Shown here piece by piece: positions 47,400 to 59,732 of a stretch of 64,000 bases of DNA (position 1 is its first letter; every line of letters begins with the position of its first letter). The stretch is from Anopheles merus (lineage: Eukaryota > Arthropoda > Insecta > Diptera > Culicidae), in assembly GCF_017562075.2 (NCBI RefSeq), contig NC_054081.1, forward strand, positions 11,472,528 to 11,536,527, in the 5' to 3' direction. Position numbers and translations under genes: made by a program. The notes under the pieces were generated by a model. That model was not told where the DNA came from, made no database searches, and was given only the letters and a program-made list of their open reading frames with translations.

Positions 47400-48690
47400 A
47401 TAAAATTTTATGCGTGATTCTTCTTTTTGCAAAACCTTAAATTATAGCCAACCAGACAATCCGGTTGAAGCAGGAACTCTAAAAAATTATCACTGGTTCG
47501 GAGTAACGTGCTTCTCGAAAATTCTTCCCAATTGAATGCTTTAAAGAGCTTTATTTCTCGTCTTAAACCACCAAATTTAGTCAAAATTACCCATATTTTC
47601 AATGTGCTTTGGTCGAACAACGCGTCATTCGAATTACGCTAATGGCTTCGGAACGCATTGCCCACGTAGCTCGAGAACCGACGCTACCTTATCTAATATT
47701 GATGTAATATTCTGATGAAATTGAATTTAACTCTTCTAGTTGTCATGATTGTTACCCTTCATGTATATTACCATAAATACGTTCTTGAAGCCTTATGAGC
47801 TAAAGCCGTTCAACTTGCAAACTTGATGCATTGTTTGATTTTGATTTTAGATTAAATTACTTAATATACACTTTTTGATTCTAACGAAGCTGCCACAAAG
47901 CTACTGTCTTTCATGGAAAAGCACATGTATAATTCTTGACGATGATGGAATCAATTTATTAAAGATACAAAACCTCTTTCGGTCCTAGCCTCGGGGGCAC
48001 GTATACTAAAATTGAAAAGATACAGAGGAGGTTTTTATGACCCCTGCCAAAACAAAGTGTCTCTCGCGATGCGTAAGCTCTAGCAGTTTGGTTATCAATG
48101 CTTTTTATCATTGAAGCGCAAAAGATTAAATCAATGTCCCCTATATTCGACAAGCTTAATGGCCATTAAATCAGTGGTTGTCAAAAACGAAATAAGGTGG
48201 ATTTATAACCGTTTATCGTATAATGTTTTCTGGAAATTATCTTATTTTGTTCTATGAAAGCCTTTTATGTAACGGTTATCATAAATCAATTATTTGACTG
48301 TGATAAAAAAGAATAAATAAATTTTTATTCCCAGAAATCAAAATTATTCATTTTTTTTGCTGATGCTTTTATGAACTGTTAGTTAAGATGCCGACCTCTG
48401 ACATGAGCAATTTTTGCTTCAATTTTACAAGCCACAAGTTGTTACTCCTTTCATAAGTATTCCAGATTTTAGAGCAGATGCACACGTGCCTTGAGTAACT
48501 ATGTATAATCAAAGAAATCTTTCTAAAAGTTTCCGACGGCAAAAGGAAAAGCCAACTTTACAGCACAACCAATCACACCCGGCAGTCAACCAAAACTTTA
48601 AAGCAGTTGATGTCAAAAAGTGGTTTGTAAGGTATACTATGCAAGAAAAAGATAGTTAGTTTTTTAGTACGCATTTATAATATTTTATCC
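47400..48690. other. Gene-free stretch
   Basis: No exon or repeat is supported. It could hold an upstream exon of the DEG/ENaC gene that I could not recognise. Confidence 0.4.
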
Positions 48691-48700
48691 TACAGTTGCA

Positions 48701-51609
48701 ATGTTGTGTAAAACAATAACGGGGATAGATTTAACAGATAGACTAACAGATTGCTTTTGTGAATTAGGTAAAGGTAAATTAAATTATTTTGCTGATCCAT
48801 CTCTTTAAACAAATGTACCGTAATATCATCATTCAATCGTTTGAAAAACTCTATAACATTTAACTATTGCCTATTAGGTGTAGCTCTCGTACGGTCGTAT
48901 ATCATCCCCGACCTATGGGTCAGGCCAGCCATTAGACTCGATTTTCTCGTGCATTATCAGACTTAACACAGTGAAGCCAATTTTCTTTATTGCACATATT
49001 TCCAGACTACATCGGATGGTGGTTTTATCCAGCCTGAGCTTTATGATATACGGTTCAGTGTGGAACTTGCTTAGTAACTACTTGCATAATCCACTCACTT
49101 TTTACGTGGATACGGCACAGTAAGTATGACAATATAAAGCATAAGTAATGCCTCTCGCAGACGAGTTTTTATATGACGAGTGAGTCACTGGGAGAGATGT
49201 ATCTCGTTGGACGAGGGTGCACTGTACTGTTGTTTGATTTCCCTTTCCGAGTCCTCCATGAATTAATAAAATAAAATGAAATCATTAGATCTGCCAAATT
49301 CGTCTTGTTTGTGAAAAGGACAAAAAAACAGAGGATACGTTATTTTTTCCCCCTAACAGCCTGCATTGGAACACAACATTTCCAACTGTTACACTCTGCC
49401 AGGTGGTTAATGGAGAAACAGTGGTAAAAATGGCAGACGAGTAAGTTATTATGATTTTCTGCCAACATTGAACAAACTAACCAACGGGCAAACCTACATT
49501 AAACGAACTCTTCTCGAATTGTTCCAGATACTTTGGCGTAAATCGTGACCCAATTATTGACAGTCTCATCATTGATATAGCATTTTACGGGGGTACATGC
49601 TATTCCTGCGAAGAATGTCACTCAAGTACATCGCAGAACACGTCGGTGAACTGTGCTGCTCTACAAAATTTCACCGAAATAGTACGCCGTCATCGGGCAC
49701 CCTGCGAAGAGCTAGTCATCGACTGCCAGTGGCAAAGGGTGTCATTTGATTGCTGCCGATTGTTTCGTCCGCTCGATACAGAATTTGGGCGTTGTTTTAG
49801 TGTGAATACGGCAAACCACCATGATCTATCTGGGCCACCTTCCCGGCGACTCACGAGCAATCGTGAAACGGGTCCAGGTTGGATAGGATTTCGAGTACTG
49901 GAGGACGTTCAGCTCTATCTGCACGATGAATACAGCGTACCACATGCATATGTCGATCGCTCACTGCGGGAAACTGTGCTGTGGGGCATGCGTAAGGAAA
50001 TCGTGGTACGTGTGATAGAGATGGAAAACAAAGAAACGGTGCACGATCTGCCGATTTGGCGTCGCAATTGTCGTTTCCCTTGGGAAACTGTCGATAAAGG
50101 TAGGTAGGCGTAGCCGATTTATTCAACACTTGTAGTAGACGTATTTTTGTATAAATTATGCATCATCACAATGCCCATATTACAAACAATCAATATTAAA
50201 AATGGTAAAATAATTACAGTGTGAGTGTTTGTCATAGTTTCAGGATAAGTATTAATGATGAGTGTTAGTAATAGCCGTATGTACGTGATAGTATACGGTT
50301 ATTATTAGGCAGCACATGCAATCTGAAATAAATAGGTTGGTCATATCACAAAACAACCTTAGCGCGGTTATGGCCTGCTAGAACCGCTCAAAGGTCGCGA
50401 ACGTTCGTTTGCTAATTTGTTATCCCGGTATACTACGCCTCAACGTACTACGCGATTAAACAAGTCTTAATTTTATTGTTTATATTTATAATTCTCCAAT
50501 GATTTGTTAGATTATCAACTGTACCGCCACTATAGTTTCTCCACGTGTGCTATGGAGTGTTTCTGGAAAACTCAACACCAGCTTTGTAACTGTACGCATC
50601 ACTTAATGCCACAACTTCTGAATCCTCCAGGTGAGCTGTTCAAGAATGCACTTTTAGAATATACCTGTCAGCATACACTGATTTTATTGTATACATTCGA
50701 AAGGAATCGAAACACTTGAATCTCAAATGTGTTCCTTCGAAGGGCTCACCTGCCTCACCGAGCATTCGGCGGAAATTGCTCAAGCTCGTAAACAATGTGA
50801 CTGCCTATCATCCTGTGTTGAATCAGAGTACTTCGTAGTCCACAAATCTGAAGAGTAAGATATTTATCATACTTTCAAATATATGTAATCCCTGTGCAAT
50901 TGATCTCAACAGCTTTGATGTCGATGTCATTTTGTTATGCCTCTTTTCAACTCATGGGTTCAAGCCCCGTTTCTTTAGACGCACTCCTTTGTAATAGGAA
51001 AACCAATCATGCTATAGATAATCTCAAACACCACCTCCAACCACCAAACTAAAACCACAAATATACAAGCCTATTAGTAACTTATAGCAGGTCAAGACCG
51101 ACTACTGATTCCGAGCCAGTTCAAAACCAGCATTTTAGAACGTGAAAATTTCAAGATTGATAAGAGCTTTAAGATCTATTGATGCACTCTGCTAACCGTA
51201 ACACAATACAAACTACCGCTCATTTCCCTTTTTCGTGTTTAATTTATAGTTTCTTTGCGGAAAGTGAAGAGGATGAAGGCTTGGTTATAGTTCGACTTTT
51301 ATCGTTACCTTACGAAAGATTCGTGCGCAACATTGTCAAGACGGAAATGGATTTGTTCAGTAAGTAATTAGTTCAGCAAATAATAGTTCTTGCACAGATG
51401 GTTCTGGGTTTGCAACTCATGATATTTGAATCTCAGGTAAATGATAAAAATTACATATCTTGTGTTTTCCATAACCTCTCTTTCGGGCTACAGTTGCGTT
51501 TGGCGGTTTGATTGGACTATTCTACGGATGGTCACTTCTGTCGACTATAGATTTTCTTATAACTGTTCGTCACCTCGTCATCCGGTTCATCAGCTCCATC
51601 TCTAACTAA
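48701..51609 (+). CDS. Pickpocket-type DEG/ENaC sodium channel subunit, 5' end unresolved
   Basis: Trimeric amiloride-sensitive cation channels of this family have two membrane segments and a large Cys-rich extracellular loop. Exons with matching GT-AG phases are 49006-49119 (TM1, RMVVLSSLSFMIYGSVWNLL), 49360-49440 (LHWNTTFPTVTLC), 49528-50099, 50511-50630 (FSTCAMECFWKTQHQLCNCT), 50704-50854 (QCDCLSSCVESEYFVV), 51250-51359 and 51494-51609 (TM2, FGGLIGLFYGWSLLSTIDF, with the GxS-type GWS pore motif). Together they form one unbroken frame of about 420 residues. A probable first exon (48701-48767, ...TDCFCELG) and a segment at 48878 precede TM1, but the junction into 49006 needs phase 2 and no good donor is seen. 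The conserved His-Gly gating motif is not visible. Intron 7 holds a SINE fragment. Confidence 0.9.
50880..51110 (+). mobile_element. SINE200-like SINE in a DEG/ENaC intron
   Basis: A B box in CATGGGTTCAAGCCCCG near 50953 and a 3' GCAGGTCAAGACCGAC segment near 51090 match the head and end of the family. The interior is decayed and no AAG tail remains. Confidence 0.5.
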
Positions 51610-51614
51610 TAGTT

Positions 51615-52185
51615 TGTGATAGAGAGATATGATAGGCAACTTAAAATTGTAAGGAAATTGTGTTACGAGGTTTTGATGGAGTTCTCATAAAGCTCATATC
51701 CTATTTAAAAAAAACCCTTGTAAATAGCAACTCTCCGTATAGTTTTATTTAGTTTGCAGCACTCCAATTCAGAGCACCTGACGCATTTGAATACTGTAGC
51801 TAGTTTTAATAGAGGCTTGGGAGTAATGTCAATCATTGAATTCCAAATCCATGTCGAATTAGTTGTCGCACTGGGTGGGATCGATTCCGTAGTAAAGATG
51901 ACGTATCGGGTTGGGTACCCATAAGTGTTGGAAGTATGTCTGGGCCGGTATGACCGAATATATCCTTACGTTTAGGAAAAAAATACGTCTCCAAGAGAGT
52001 TTAGTTTAGGGAGGAGGGTGAGTGAAATGCTACAGTGATGTTTCATAAGGATTACGATGGCAGATCCGAAGATAATCACTGATTGTACATGACTGCGAGG
52101 ACGAATGCTACTTTGTCAATGAAAATGTGTAGATAATACACACCTGGATTCGTGGTGATACTCCACAGATAACCAATCTCGTATC
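51615..52185. other. Gene-free stretch after the DEG/ENaC gene
   Basis: This contains the 3' UTR of the channel gene and nothing else that I can support. No canonical AATAAA lies close to the stop codon. Confidence 0.4.
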
Positions 52186-52187
52186 TC

Positions 52188-52706
52188 TTACTTACTTACT
52201 TATCCGGCGCTACAACCGCTTTGCGGTCTTGGCTTGCCTCAGGAGTGTCCGAAACCGCTCACGGTCTCGCGCCTTCGTCTGCCAGTCCGTTATCCCGGCC
52301 TTAATGGCGGACGCCTCCACGCCATCTTGCCACCTCAATTTGGGCCTACCACGCCTCCTCTGTCCTTGTGGACGGCCTAAAAAGACTTTACGGGCTGGGT
52401 CGTCCGTTTCCATGCGTACAACATGGCCAGCCCACCGGAGCCTGGCGAGCTTGATACGCTGTACGACAGTGAGGTCGCCGTACATCTCGTATAGCTCGTC
52501 ATTATAGCGGCTCCTCCATTGTCCTTCCACGTATCCTCGTATACGGGGCCAAGTATCCTTCTGAGCATCTTCCTCTCGAACGCGGCTAAGAGGGTTTCGT
52601 CAGATTTGGACAGTGTCCATGTCTCAGAGGCGTATGTGAGTACTGGTACTATATAGTTACTATATAGTCCCAGCTTCGTCCGTCGCGACAGGACTCGTAC
52701 CTCTAC
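52188..52706 (-). mobile_element. 5'-truncated non-LTR retrotransposon 3' end with (TAAG)n tail
   Basis: On the minus strand the sequence encodes the post-RT tail of an RTE-like element: IVPVLTYASETWTL, FERKMLRRILGPVYE, then after a frame shift RLRWAGHVVRM and RRRGRPKLRWQDGVE, ending in a stop near 52210. A short (TAAG)n tail is at 52188-52200. The truncation, the frameshift and the simple-repeat 3' tail mark a dead-on-arrival insertion in antisense to the DEG/ENaC gene. A second, more decayed copy lies at 59733-60068. Confidence 0.85.
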
Positions 52707-53345
52707 TAATTAGAAAATCTTTAGATACGCTGTACCAGAAATGTAAACTTTTTAGGATTTGGATAAATATCCGTTTCGAAGGACAAATGATACGTTAGCT
52801 CATTTTGCTTCAATGTCTTTATTGCTACTGAAATCAATTAATTTTACAATTCATCTTTTACTTATTCTACTTACACTACTTACACATAACTCTCCAAATA
52901 GCCTGCAAACAGTTTTGTAGAGGCTCAATATTATTATTCTAAACAGAGAGTACCAATAAACTAGTACTAAGAGTTTTTTACAAACAAGAACAGTTGCTAA
53001 AATTCTAGGAATCCATCAATTTACGCTTTTCGTTAACATTGATTGAATCAGGTAACTGTTTAAGCCTTTTCTGTTTATTCTACTGGTTCACAATAAGCCT
53101 ATCAAAAGTTAGCTGCTTACAACAAACAACAGTATATTTGGTTTCGTGTTTGCCGAACAAGTCAAAAAGGGCTATGTCGACTTTTTGTTCTTGTTTCACC
53201 GACGGGCGAAGTAAATGTGAGCAAATTGATTTTTTGTAATTGATGGTTTCCATATTTTTGTTGACAGTGATGAAAATTTAATAGATTAGAGTGTTGTCAA
53301 ACTAGTGCTAAAGGCAATTTAAGAACATAGACAGCGGCTTACATT

Positions 53346-53525
53346 CTTGGAATGGTTTAATTTACGCGTGTCCATCAGTATGAGCTGTTTGTCAGAAAAA
53401 TTGTCCAATTTGACTAGCCGTTCGGGATATACGACACCATTTTGAAGTTCATCGTCTCGATGCTGCCGACGATTATTCAAACGAAAACGGAACTCTTCAA
53501 GCGATACAAAAATGAACTAAATGAA
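53346..53525 (-). other. Coding-like exon of unknown identity
   Basis: The minus strand reads as a hydrophilic segment (LEEFRFRLNNRRQHRDDELQ, then NGVVYPERLVKLDNFSDKQL and LMDTRKLNHSKN) and ends at a good donor, AAT-GTAAGC. Another open segment at 53090-53260 (KVDIALFDLFGKHETKYTVV) follows, and a third lies at 53900-54104, but I could not join them with clean splice sites. I do not recognise the family. It could be a degenerate gene or a DNA transposon's transposase. Confidence 0.35.
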
Positions 53526-54508
53526 TATACGAGAGATTTTGTATCAAAAGTCGCAGGCTGATTGGCCTGAGAGTCTTAAGAAAATCTAGAATAATTACTT
53601 TCACGCAAAACCGATTATATATATTTTTGGATTTTGTAAACTGCTTAACAGCTCGGACATTCATGTGTTTGTATCAAATTCTCAAGTGACTCAAAAAAGA
53701 ATCATTGTATGAACATCTAACTATCTTACTTGTTAATAAGTGCCACAATCCGAGAGTCAAAGAGCTGCATGCGGCTTGCAAGCCGTACTTTGTCGATTAT
53801 TGCTATAACCTATTACAATGTTTTTGGGAAACCAATCAACAACCATTGCAACATTTTCAAAGATTGCAAAACTCTACACAGCTACTGTTGTTTATATATC
53901 TTTATCGTATACACTTTCTCTCAAGAGCTTTCTGCTGATCTGATGTTGCTTCAAAACAGTAAGCCTATCTTGAAGAGCCATCACTCTATCACTGCTCTTC
54001 AAATGTTTGTTAGCACTGGCAACCTTATCCAGAGATGACGGGAATTTTAGTCGCCTGCATCCATGCTGCTGATGTCGCTCTGCTATTTGTACCAGCGATA
54101 ACATATGTAGTCTTTGATCGTTTCAGCTATGCGTCGAAGAATACTTCAGGCTTTAGATCACCACCTAGCTAGAACCTTATGCATAACGGTACAATCGGCT
54201 CGAGTAGCGAACTTCTTTTTTGCATTTTCCAATCTCCTGTAACGTGGTTGGACAAAAAATCTTCAGTCGCCAATAGTTCTTCATGTTCTGACGGGTCTCA
54301 TGCTAAATGTGGACGCCGCAATCATTCTTCTCGGTCGGTTATTGTAGTTGGCATAGTTTCGAGAGGGCTTGGCCTCACTCAGGAGTTCTTTCGCGTATCT
54401 TCCTTTGGTCAGTTCTGGTGTCAAAGGCACATTCCATCAAATACCAGCGGCCTGTGAAGGGTATCGAGGCGATGTTATTGTCGGTCCTAATGCCACATTC
54501 ATATATAC

Positions 54509-54598
54509 TCAACCAGTCCAGGTTGAGCCGTGGGGTGGGCTGGCTCCGTAGGATGTCTGCCACGGAGGTTTTCTGGCAGATCTTACAGTCAGCATATT
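54509..54598 (-). other. Candidate last exon of the CAPA-type receptor
   Basis: After an acceptor GATTTTGTAG on the minus strand, a phase-0 frame reads NMLTVRSARKPPWQTSYG and stops at 54509-54511. Joined to the receptor's ...FRQAFK end, this would give a short cytoplasmic tail (FKNMLTVR) of the kind seen in related receptors. A longer overlapping frame on the same strand (54375-54671) weakens the case. Confidence 0.35.
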
Positions 54599-54679
54599 CT
54601 ACAAAATCAAGCTTGAAGTTAATTCGTATGCTTTTCAGCCAGGGTCGCAAAAATGTCTGATCAAAATACATGTTAACAA

Positions 54680-55265
54680 TTTACCGACAAATATTATAGC
54701 ACAGTTAACTGATCCCAATAAATTGCAAACAATCAAATCAAACTATGACTGGCGAGCTTGTTTTGTCTCGCACTAACACCTACCGTTCAACAGGCGTAAC
54801 CTAAGAGCAACTTTTAGACACTCTAGTAGGTTAGATTGTATTTGGATGAACTAATATTTAAACTCACTTTCAAATATACCTATTTCGGGACGGTTCAAAT
54901 ATCATAGTTTTGGACAAGAATCTTAGTTTATTCATTAACAAAGAAGCCGCTTAATTCCGCTGATCATTTCGGCCCAAGTTCTGATATAAATTAAATGAGA
55001 CTTGTTAAAAATATCATAGTTTTATATGATTCCACTGGTTTATAAACTAGTATCCCACTGCAAATACCTATGGCGTGTCAGTGTCTTTATATACCTACAA
55101 TTTATCAGTATTGTTTCCTTAACAATTTCAAATCTAAGACCATTGAAAGCATATAATATAATTAAAAATGTGCTTTAATTATTTTGTTTGTGTTTGTACG
55201 GTTGGTTTGTCATGTTAGAATGTAATATATAGATTAGAATGAATATTAGGACAACAATTCAATGT
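54680..55265. other. AT-rich stretch, probable intron or 3' flank of the receptor gene
   Basis: I see no exon or repeat. If the candidate exon at 54509-54598 is real, this is the last intron of the receptor gene; otherwise it is the 3' flank. Confidence 0.4.
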
Positions 55266-55268
55266 TAA

Positions 55269-56899
55269 TCAAAGATAAATGGAACAAATGTTTACCTTGA
55301 ATGCTTGTCGGAATTTGTTGCTCATAATGTTGTACAGTAGAGGGTTTATACACGTTGATAGATAGTATAGGATACCGGATATGTAGGTTGTGATGATGAA
55401 CAGTTTCAGTATTAAGGGGTCGGAGGGCTGATGATTCGTGTTAACTCCGTAAATATAAACGAGCCGCTGTGCGTGGAACGGAGCCCAGCAAATAAAAAAA
55501 GCTACAACCACAGCCACTAGAAACGAAAAAGAAAACATAAGACGTATCAGAAAATAATAAAAAAAAATCCAGTAATATAAGATGTAACATTTGTTTACTG
55601 GTAACATGTTGAGATTTTTGTAATTATTCAACAATCGGCGAATACATTTTTTATTAATAATAATGTTGTCGAAGATATTCAGTGTTACGTTCGCATTTCC
55701 AATGGTTTCAAAAATGTTGTCATACTGCAATAGCCAATCTTTTCAAGCAACTCGTCAGATGCGGACAAGCTATCAGAAGCATTTTTTTCTAATATTTTTA
55801 AATCGGAATGTTTCAAAAACGAAAAAAACTGCACTGACCCATTTAATTTATTTAAGAAATTCTGCTTTCTCTTTAAGTTTTTTAATTTCAAATATTTGCT
55901 CCAACTCTCTGCCTTGCGACATGTGGCCAAGGGTAGGTAGCATTTTTTTTTAATTCATCTTGCCATTTATAGTTGATAGCATGTGATATGTTGTAGTTTG
56001 TTTGTCTCAGAATATACCATATATTGAACCTTACCGAGCATTTTCAGGACACGACGACTGCCTTGACTATTGGCAAAAGATTGGCGTGGGCTGGGCTGGG
56101 TTCGTCGCTGCAATGTGCCATCGCGCTGCATCAGCGTGGAGGTGCGCAGCTTCAACCCAATCAGCGCATACAGTATGGTGATCATCGTCATCGGAGCAAA
56201 GAAGAACAAGAATGTAGAGAGTTCAAAAGAGTGCTGAATTATGATGCGTTTCACTACACATTGGTCGATTCCGCCTTGGTTGGTGACGCCAAACTGTAAC
56301 GCTTGCGGTATAGCCGAAACGATCGCAATCAACCAAATCAGACAGATGAAACGCACCGCCCGGCTGAGCTTCGACATCGTATGTGAAAGAAATGGGTGAC
56401 AGATAGCAAAGTAGCGCTCGATTGTAAACGCGGTGATTGTTAGCACGGTGGCATTAGCCGACATTTCTGCGGCGATGCCACGTAACACACAGAACGTTTC
56501 GCCAAACACGTACGGGTACTTGCTCCAGATGAAGTATATTTCCTGCGGCACTCCTGACACCAGCAGCAGAAAGTCCGATACGGCTAAACTGAACAAATAA
56601 TAGTTGGTGGCGGTGTGCATCGAGCGATTGCGCGCGATCACGATGCATGTGCTAATGTTGCCGACTACACCGGTGATGAAAATCAGTAGGTAGATGATGG
56701 TGATCGGTATTACCACGTATAGTGGATCACGCTTCGGCCCATACATTTCAGTCAAACTTTCAACGCCATCGGAAAGTATGCTCTCGTTGTCTGTTGTCAA
56801 AATTTCAAGCAACTCGTATGGCATGTTCTTCAACGAAGTGCTCATACTTCCTGGGAAACCCAATTCTTGTGATTGGAGCAGTTCATAGAAATCATTCAA
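55269..56899 (-). CDS. CapaR: CAPA/pyrokinin-type neuropeptide GPCR
   Basis: A class A receptor of the neuromedin U/pyrokinin group; CAPA receptors act in Malpighian tubules to control fluid secretion. Exon 1 is 56899-56035 (TM1-TM5) and exon 2 is 55516-55296 (TM6-TM7), joined in phase 1 with GTAAGG and TTTCTAG. Motifs include TGVVGNISTCIVIARNRSM (TM1), NYYLFSLAVSDFLLL (TM2), ERYFAICHP at 161-169 in place of DRY, RAVRFICLIWLIAI (TM4), CWAPFHAQRLVYIY (TM6) and STCINPLLYNIMSNKFRQAF (TM7). The QHSFELSTFLFF segment is closer to CAPA receptors than to pyrokinin receptors, as I recall those families. A stop codon directly precedes the ATG. Reading past a donor at 55295 would end the protein at 55269; a tail exon at 54.5 kb is the alternative. 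Confidence 0.9.
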
Positions 56900-56904
56900 A
56901 GGAT

Positions 56905-57835
56905 CTCTCGAACTTACGATGAAGCCAGTTTATGCTGAAAACTGCTCTGCTAAAACGTGCACGTTCGCAAGCCACTACTTTTGGTCAGTTTGGCCACATG
57001 GTGGAACGTAGCTGTGTTCTATAATATGCTTATAATAACTCAATGTCCAGCTGGTTGAGAGATCAGCAGAACACGTCTCATCCGTTTCCAGTAATTGTCT
57101 TAAAAGCGCTCGATGCCTGTTCGTTGTTATTTGGTTATTTCCGGCACGTCAGTAAGAAATATACTTTAGATGGATGTCGATCTCTGTTTGTACTTTAACA
57201 CTCTCTTGTATACTGAAAAACCTGTGGAAAATATTAAAAAGCATTTTTTTATTATCATCATTACATTCCTAACATGCTTGTACTTGTACTTGTATCAAAG
57301 TTCTTAAAATTTAAGATTTAATAAGATTAAAAATGTTATAAGCTAAAGTATTTCAATAAAATGTCAACTAGCCAACTTCGCATGCTATAAAGTTTCATTT
57401 TTCGCATCAATAGACATATGTACTTTGACAGGTTCTAAACGATTTTTTATACCTTAAGGTTGATTGTAGGAGTTCCGTTTTTGTTCCGTTCCAAAAAGGT
57501 CATTTTTTGATTTGGTTTTTCATGTTAATGCAATTTAGTTACAAGCTATAATTTTAGGTATTTAGCTACCACCAAAGAAAAAATAATTAAAACGCAATAT
57601 TATTAAGATAACCAGCTCCCAAAAATAATCTTAAGCGTGTTTAAATTCATTCTGAATCCGTCAAAATATCTATGGTGCAGTTAAAACTACGTTTGACCAC
57701 TTATACGGCTTTTTCGTATCTATAGGTGGAGGCTCTTTCCTTTCTTACCATCATTTCAATCCAGGATGCTTGGTTTATGCACTTTGGCTCTTACACATGA
57801 AAATTTGCGTATCTTTGTTTTGCATTTTTTTCACT
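56905..57835. other. Upstream region of the receptor gene
   Basis: The receptor's leader and promoter should lie here, transcribed leftward. No other exon or repeat is supported. Confidence 0.4.
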
Positions 57836-57840
57836 TCATG

Positions 57841-57990
57841 ACGCTAAGTTTGCCGATCACTGGCAAGGACGATCAAGAACGAGATTCCAACGATCAAGAA
57901 CAACAAGTCCACTTTGGAAGTAAAATACTGCGGGAAGCACCGCATGTGTACAATATACCGTCGCAAATGGTGATCACACGTCGCAGGTGA
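57841..57990 (+). other. Possible terminal exon of an unknown gene
   Basis: An open segment (KDDQERDSNDQEQQVHFGSK, then ILREAPHVYNIPSQMVITRR) ends in a stop at 57988 and follows pyrimidine-rich sequence with AG acceptors at about 57841-57847. Its composition is coding-like, but no partner exon was found upstream on the plus strand and I do not know the family. Confidence 0.25.
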
Positions 57991-57999
57991 AATGAGTGG

Positions 58000-59730
58000 T
58001 CCCAGATGGGGTAGGGAGATCTCATAAGATCACACGAGAGTCAGGAGTGCTCAACTCAATAATTCACTGTGACTTTAGTGGTGTGTGAAACTTTAAAATA
58101 TCCGTAGAAAAAAAAAATAACAAACTAAAATGCGGTTTGCTAAGATCATCCAACCTCAAAGCCTTCAACCGCCCGTGCAGCACCTGTTTCTAACGAACGT
58201 AGTCCTTGGGGCGCATGTGGCTACTTAGTATGCGTACTGCTAGAACTGACCCTGAATGTAAATTAAAAATATTGTAGCGATAAAACCCCCTTTGACTCGT
58301 CTCGTATGTGTTAGATAAGTATGTAAGAGAAGAAATTGTATGATATTACTTTCATGTGAGAAGAAACAATGATAAATGCAAAGGAAAACCACGATAAGAT
58401 TTAACAATATCAATACAAATGGCCGTTATGCCCTAATGGCCTAATTCAAAATACAAAAGCCTTTTGCTTGTCTCAGTAAATCATGTGTTAATCATTGTAG
58501 GGGTTAAGGAACAACTATACCCTACTGGGAATCAGAATGAACCGTTCAGTTAAGAAACCTTATCATTATTTAATAATAGAAGGGCAATCCAATACGGTTG
58601 TATTTCTTTGAGGTTGAAATTTAATTTAATTTATATTTCTTATTTTAATAACTTACCTGTATCTTCTCATAACAGCTTCTTGATGTGCAGCTACCATTCT
58701 TTCAGGATTTCCAGGCACTTGCTATCGTCAAAGATCAATCAACCACTCATCACTTCGATCGACGTTTGTATAATTGCTCTGCAAATACCTGTTTTGATAA
58801 ATGTTGACTGCTGATTATGTTGGTTATTTACAATTGCAATATTTGATTGTGTGGTTAGATTGCTGGCAACCGCTTTTCAGCATTCCTTTCTGAGTCGTGG
58901 ATTTTAAATAACCAGTTTAAGAGCAATGACACACATGGCAATGAAACTAAAAACGCATGAGTATCATTAGGTGTCTAACAGCAGACGCACCGGCCACTGT
59001 AATGGTTTGACGTACTACAATTCCCAGCTGGAAGTTGATCTGGGGATACGCTCTCCAGTAGAAAGGGATCACTATCTGCAGGTGCATCCTTCTGGAAATT
59101 CTAATAAGGCCTATATTAGGCAGGCAAGGCAATGTAAGCTAAATTACAAAGTCACTTTCTGCACAGATTTCAACCATAGCGAAACTTATATGTTCTCGCT
59201 ATGAATACGATGTCCTTTAAGTGATGTATTAAACGTTCGATTCAAATAAGGGACCACGATTAGGAAACCATTCTTACACCAGTTTCAAAACTTATATTCA
59301 TTAATTTCACACGGCAACCTGCATTACAACTATCGATGAAACACTGCAAAACTCTCGATAAAATTCACGATTGCTGCACGTTCAACGTAAACAACTATTT
59401 TCAACATTCCGCTCCTCGCAAGTGCAGGCTCAATTAGTACGACCCATCGGGCACTATACTTGTTGCAAACGCGGTAACACGTGGCGTACTGAACACAAGG
59501 GCAAGCTGGATGGACTAGCGCTGTACGAAGATAACTCTCGTTTTTACTCTCACTTTTGTGTAATCTCACGCTCATACACTTACAAGTGCAGTTTGCAGGG
59601 TTTACAGGTAGATTTCAAAACACTTGAGCACCATCAAATCAAACGATTTGATTCAGAATACCTTTTGTTTTGCTTCTTGAATCGAAAGAAATGTGAAATG
59701 GTTCACTTTATTTTGTCCAAAAATAATTCC
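58000..59730. other. Gene-free stretch
   Basis: No supported exon. Open frames at 58971-59204 and 59371-59736 have no recognisable motif, and frames on the opposite strand cover the same positions. Confidence 0.4.
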
Positions 59731-59732
59731 TA

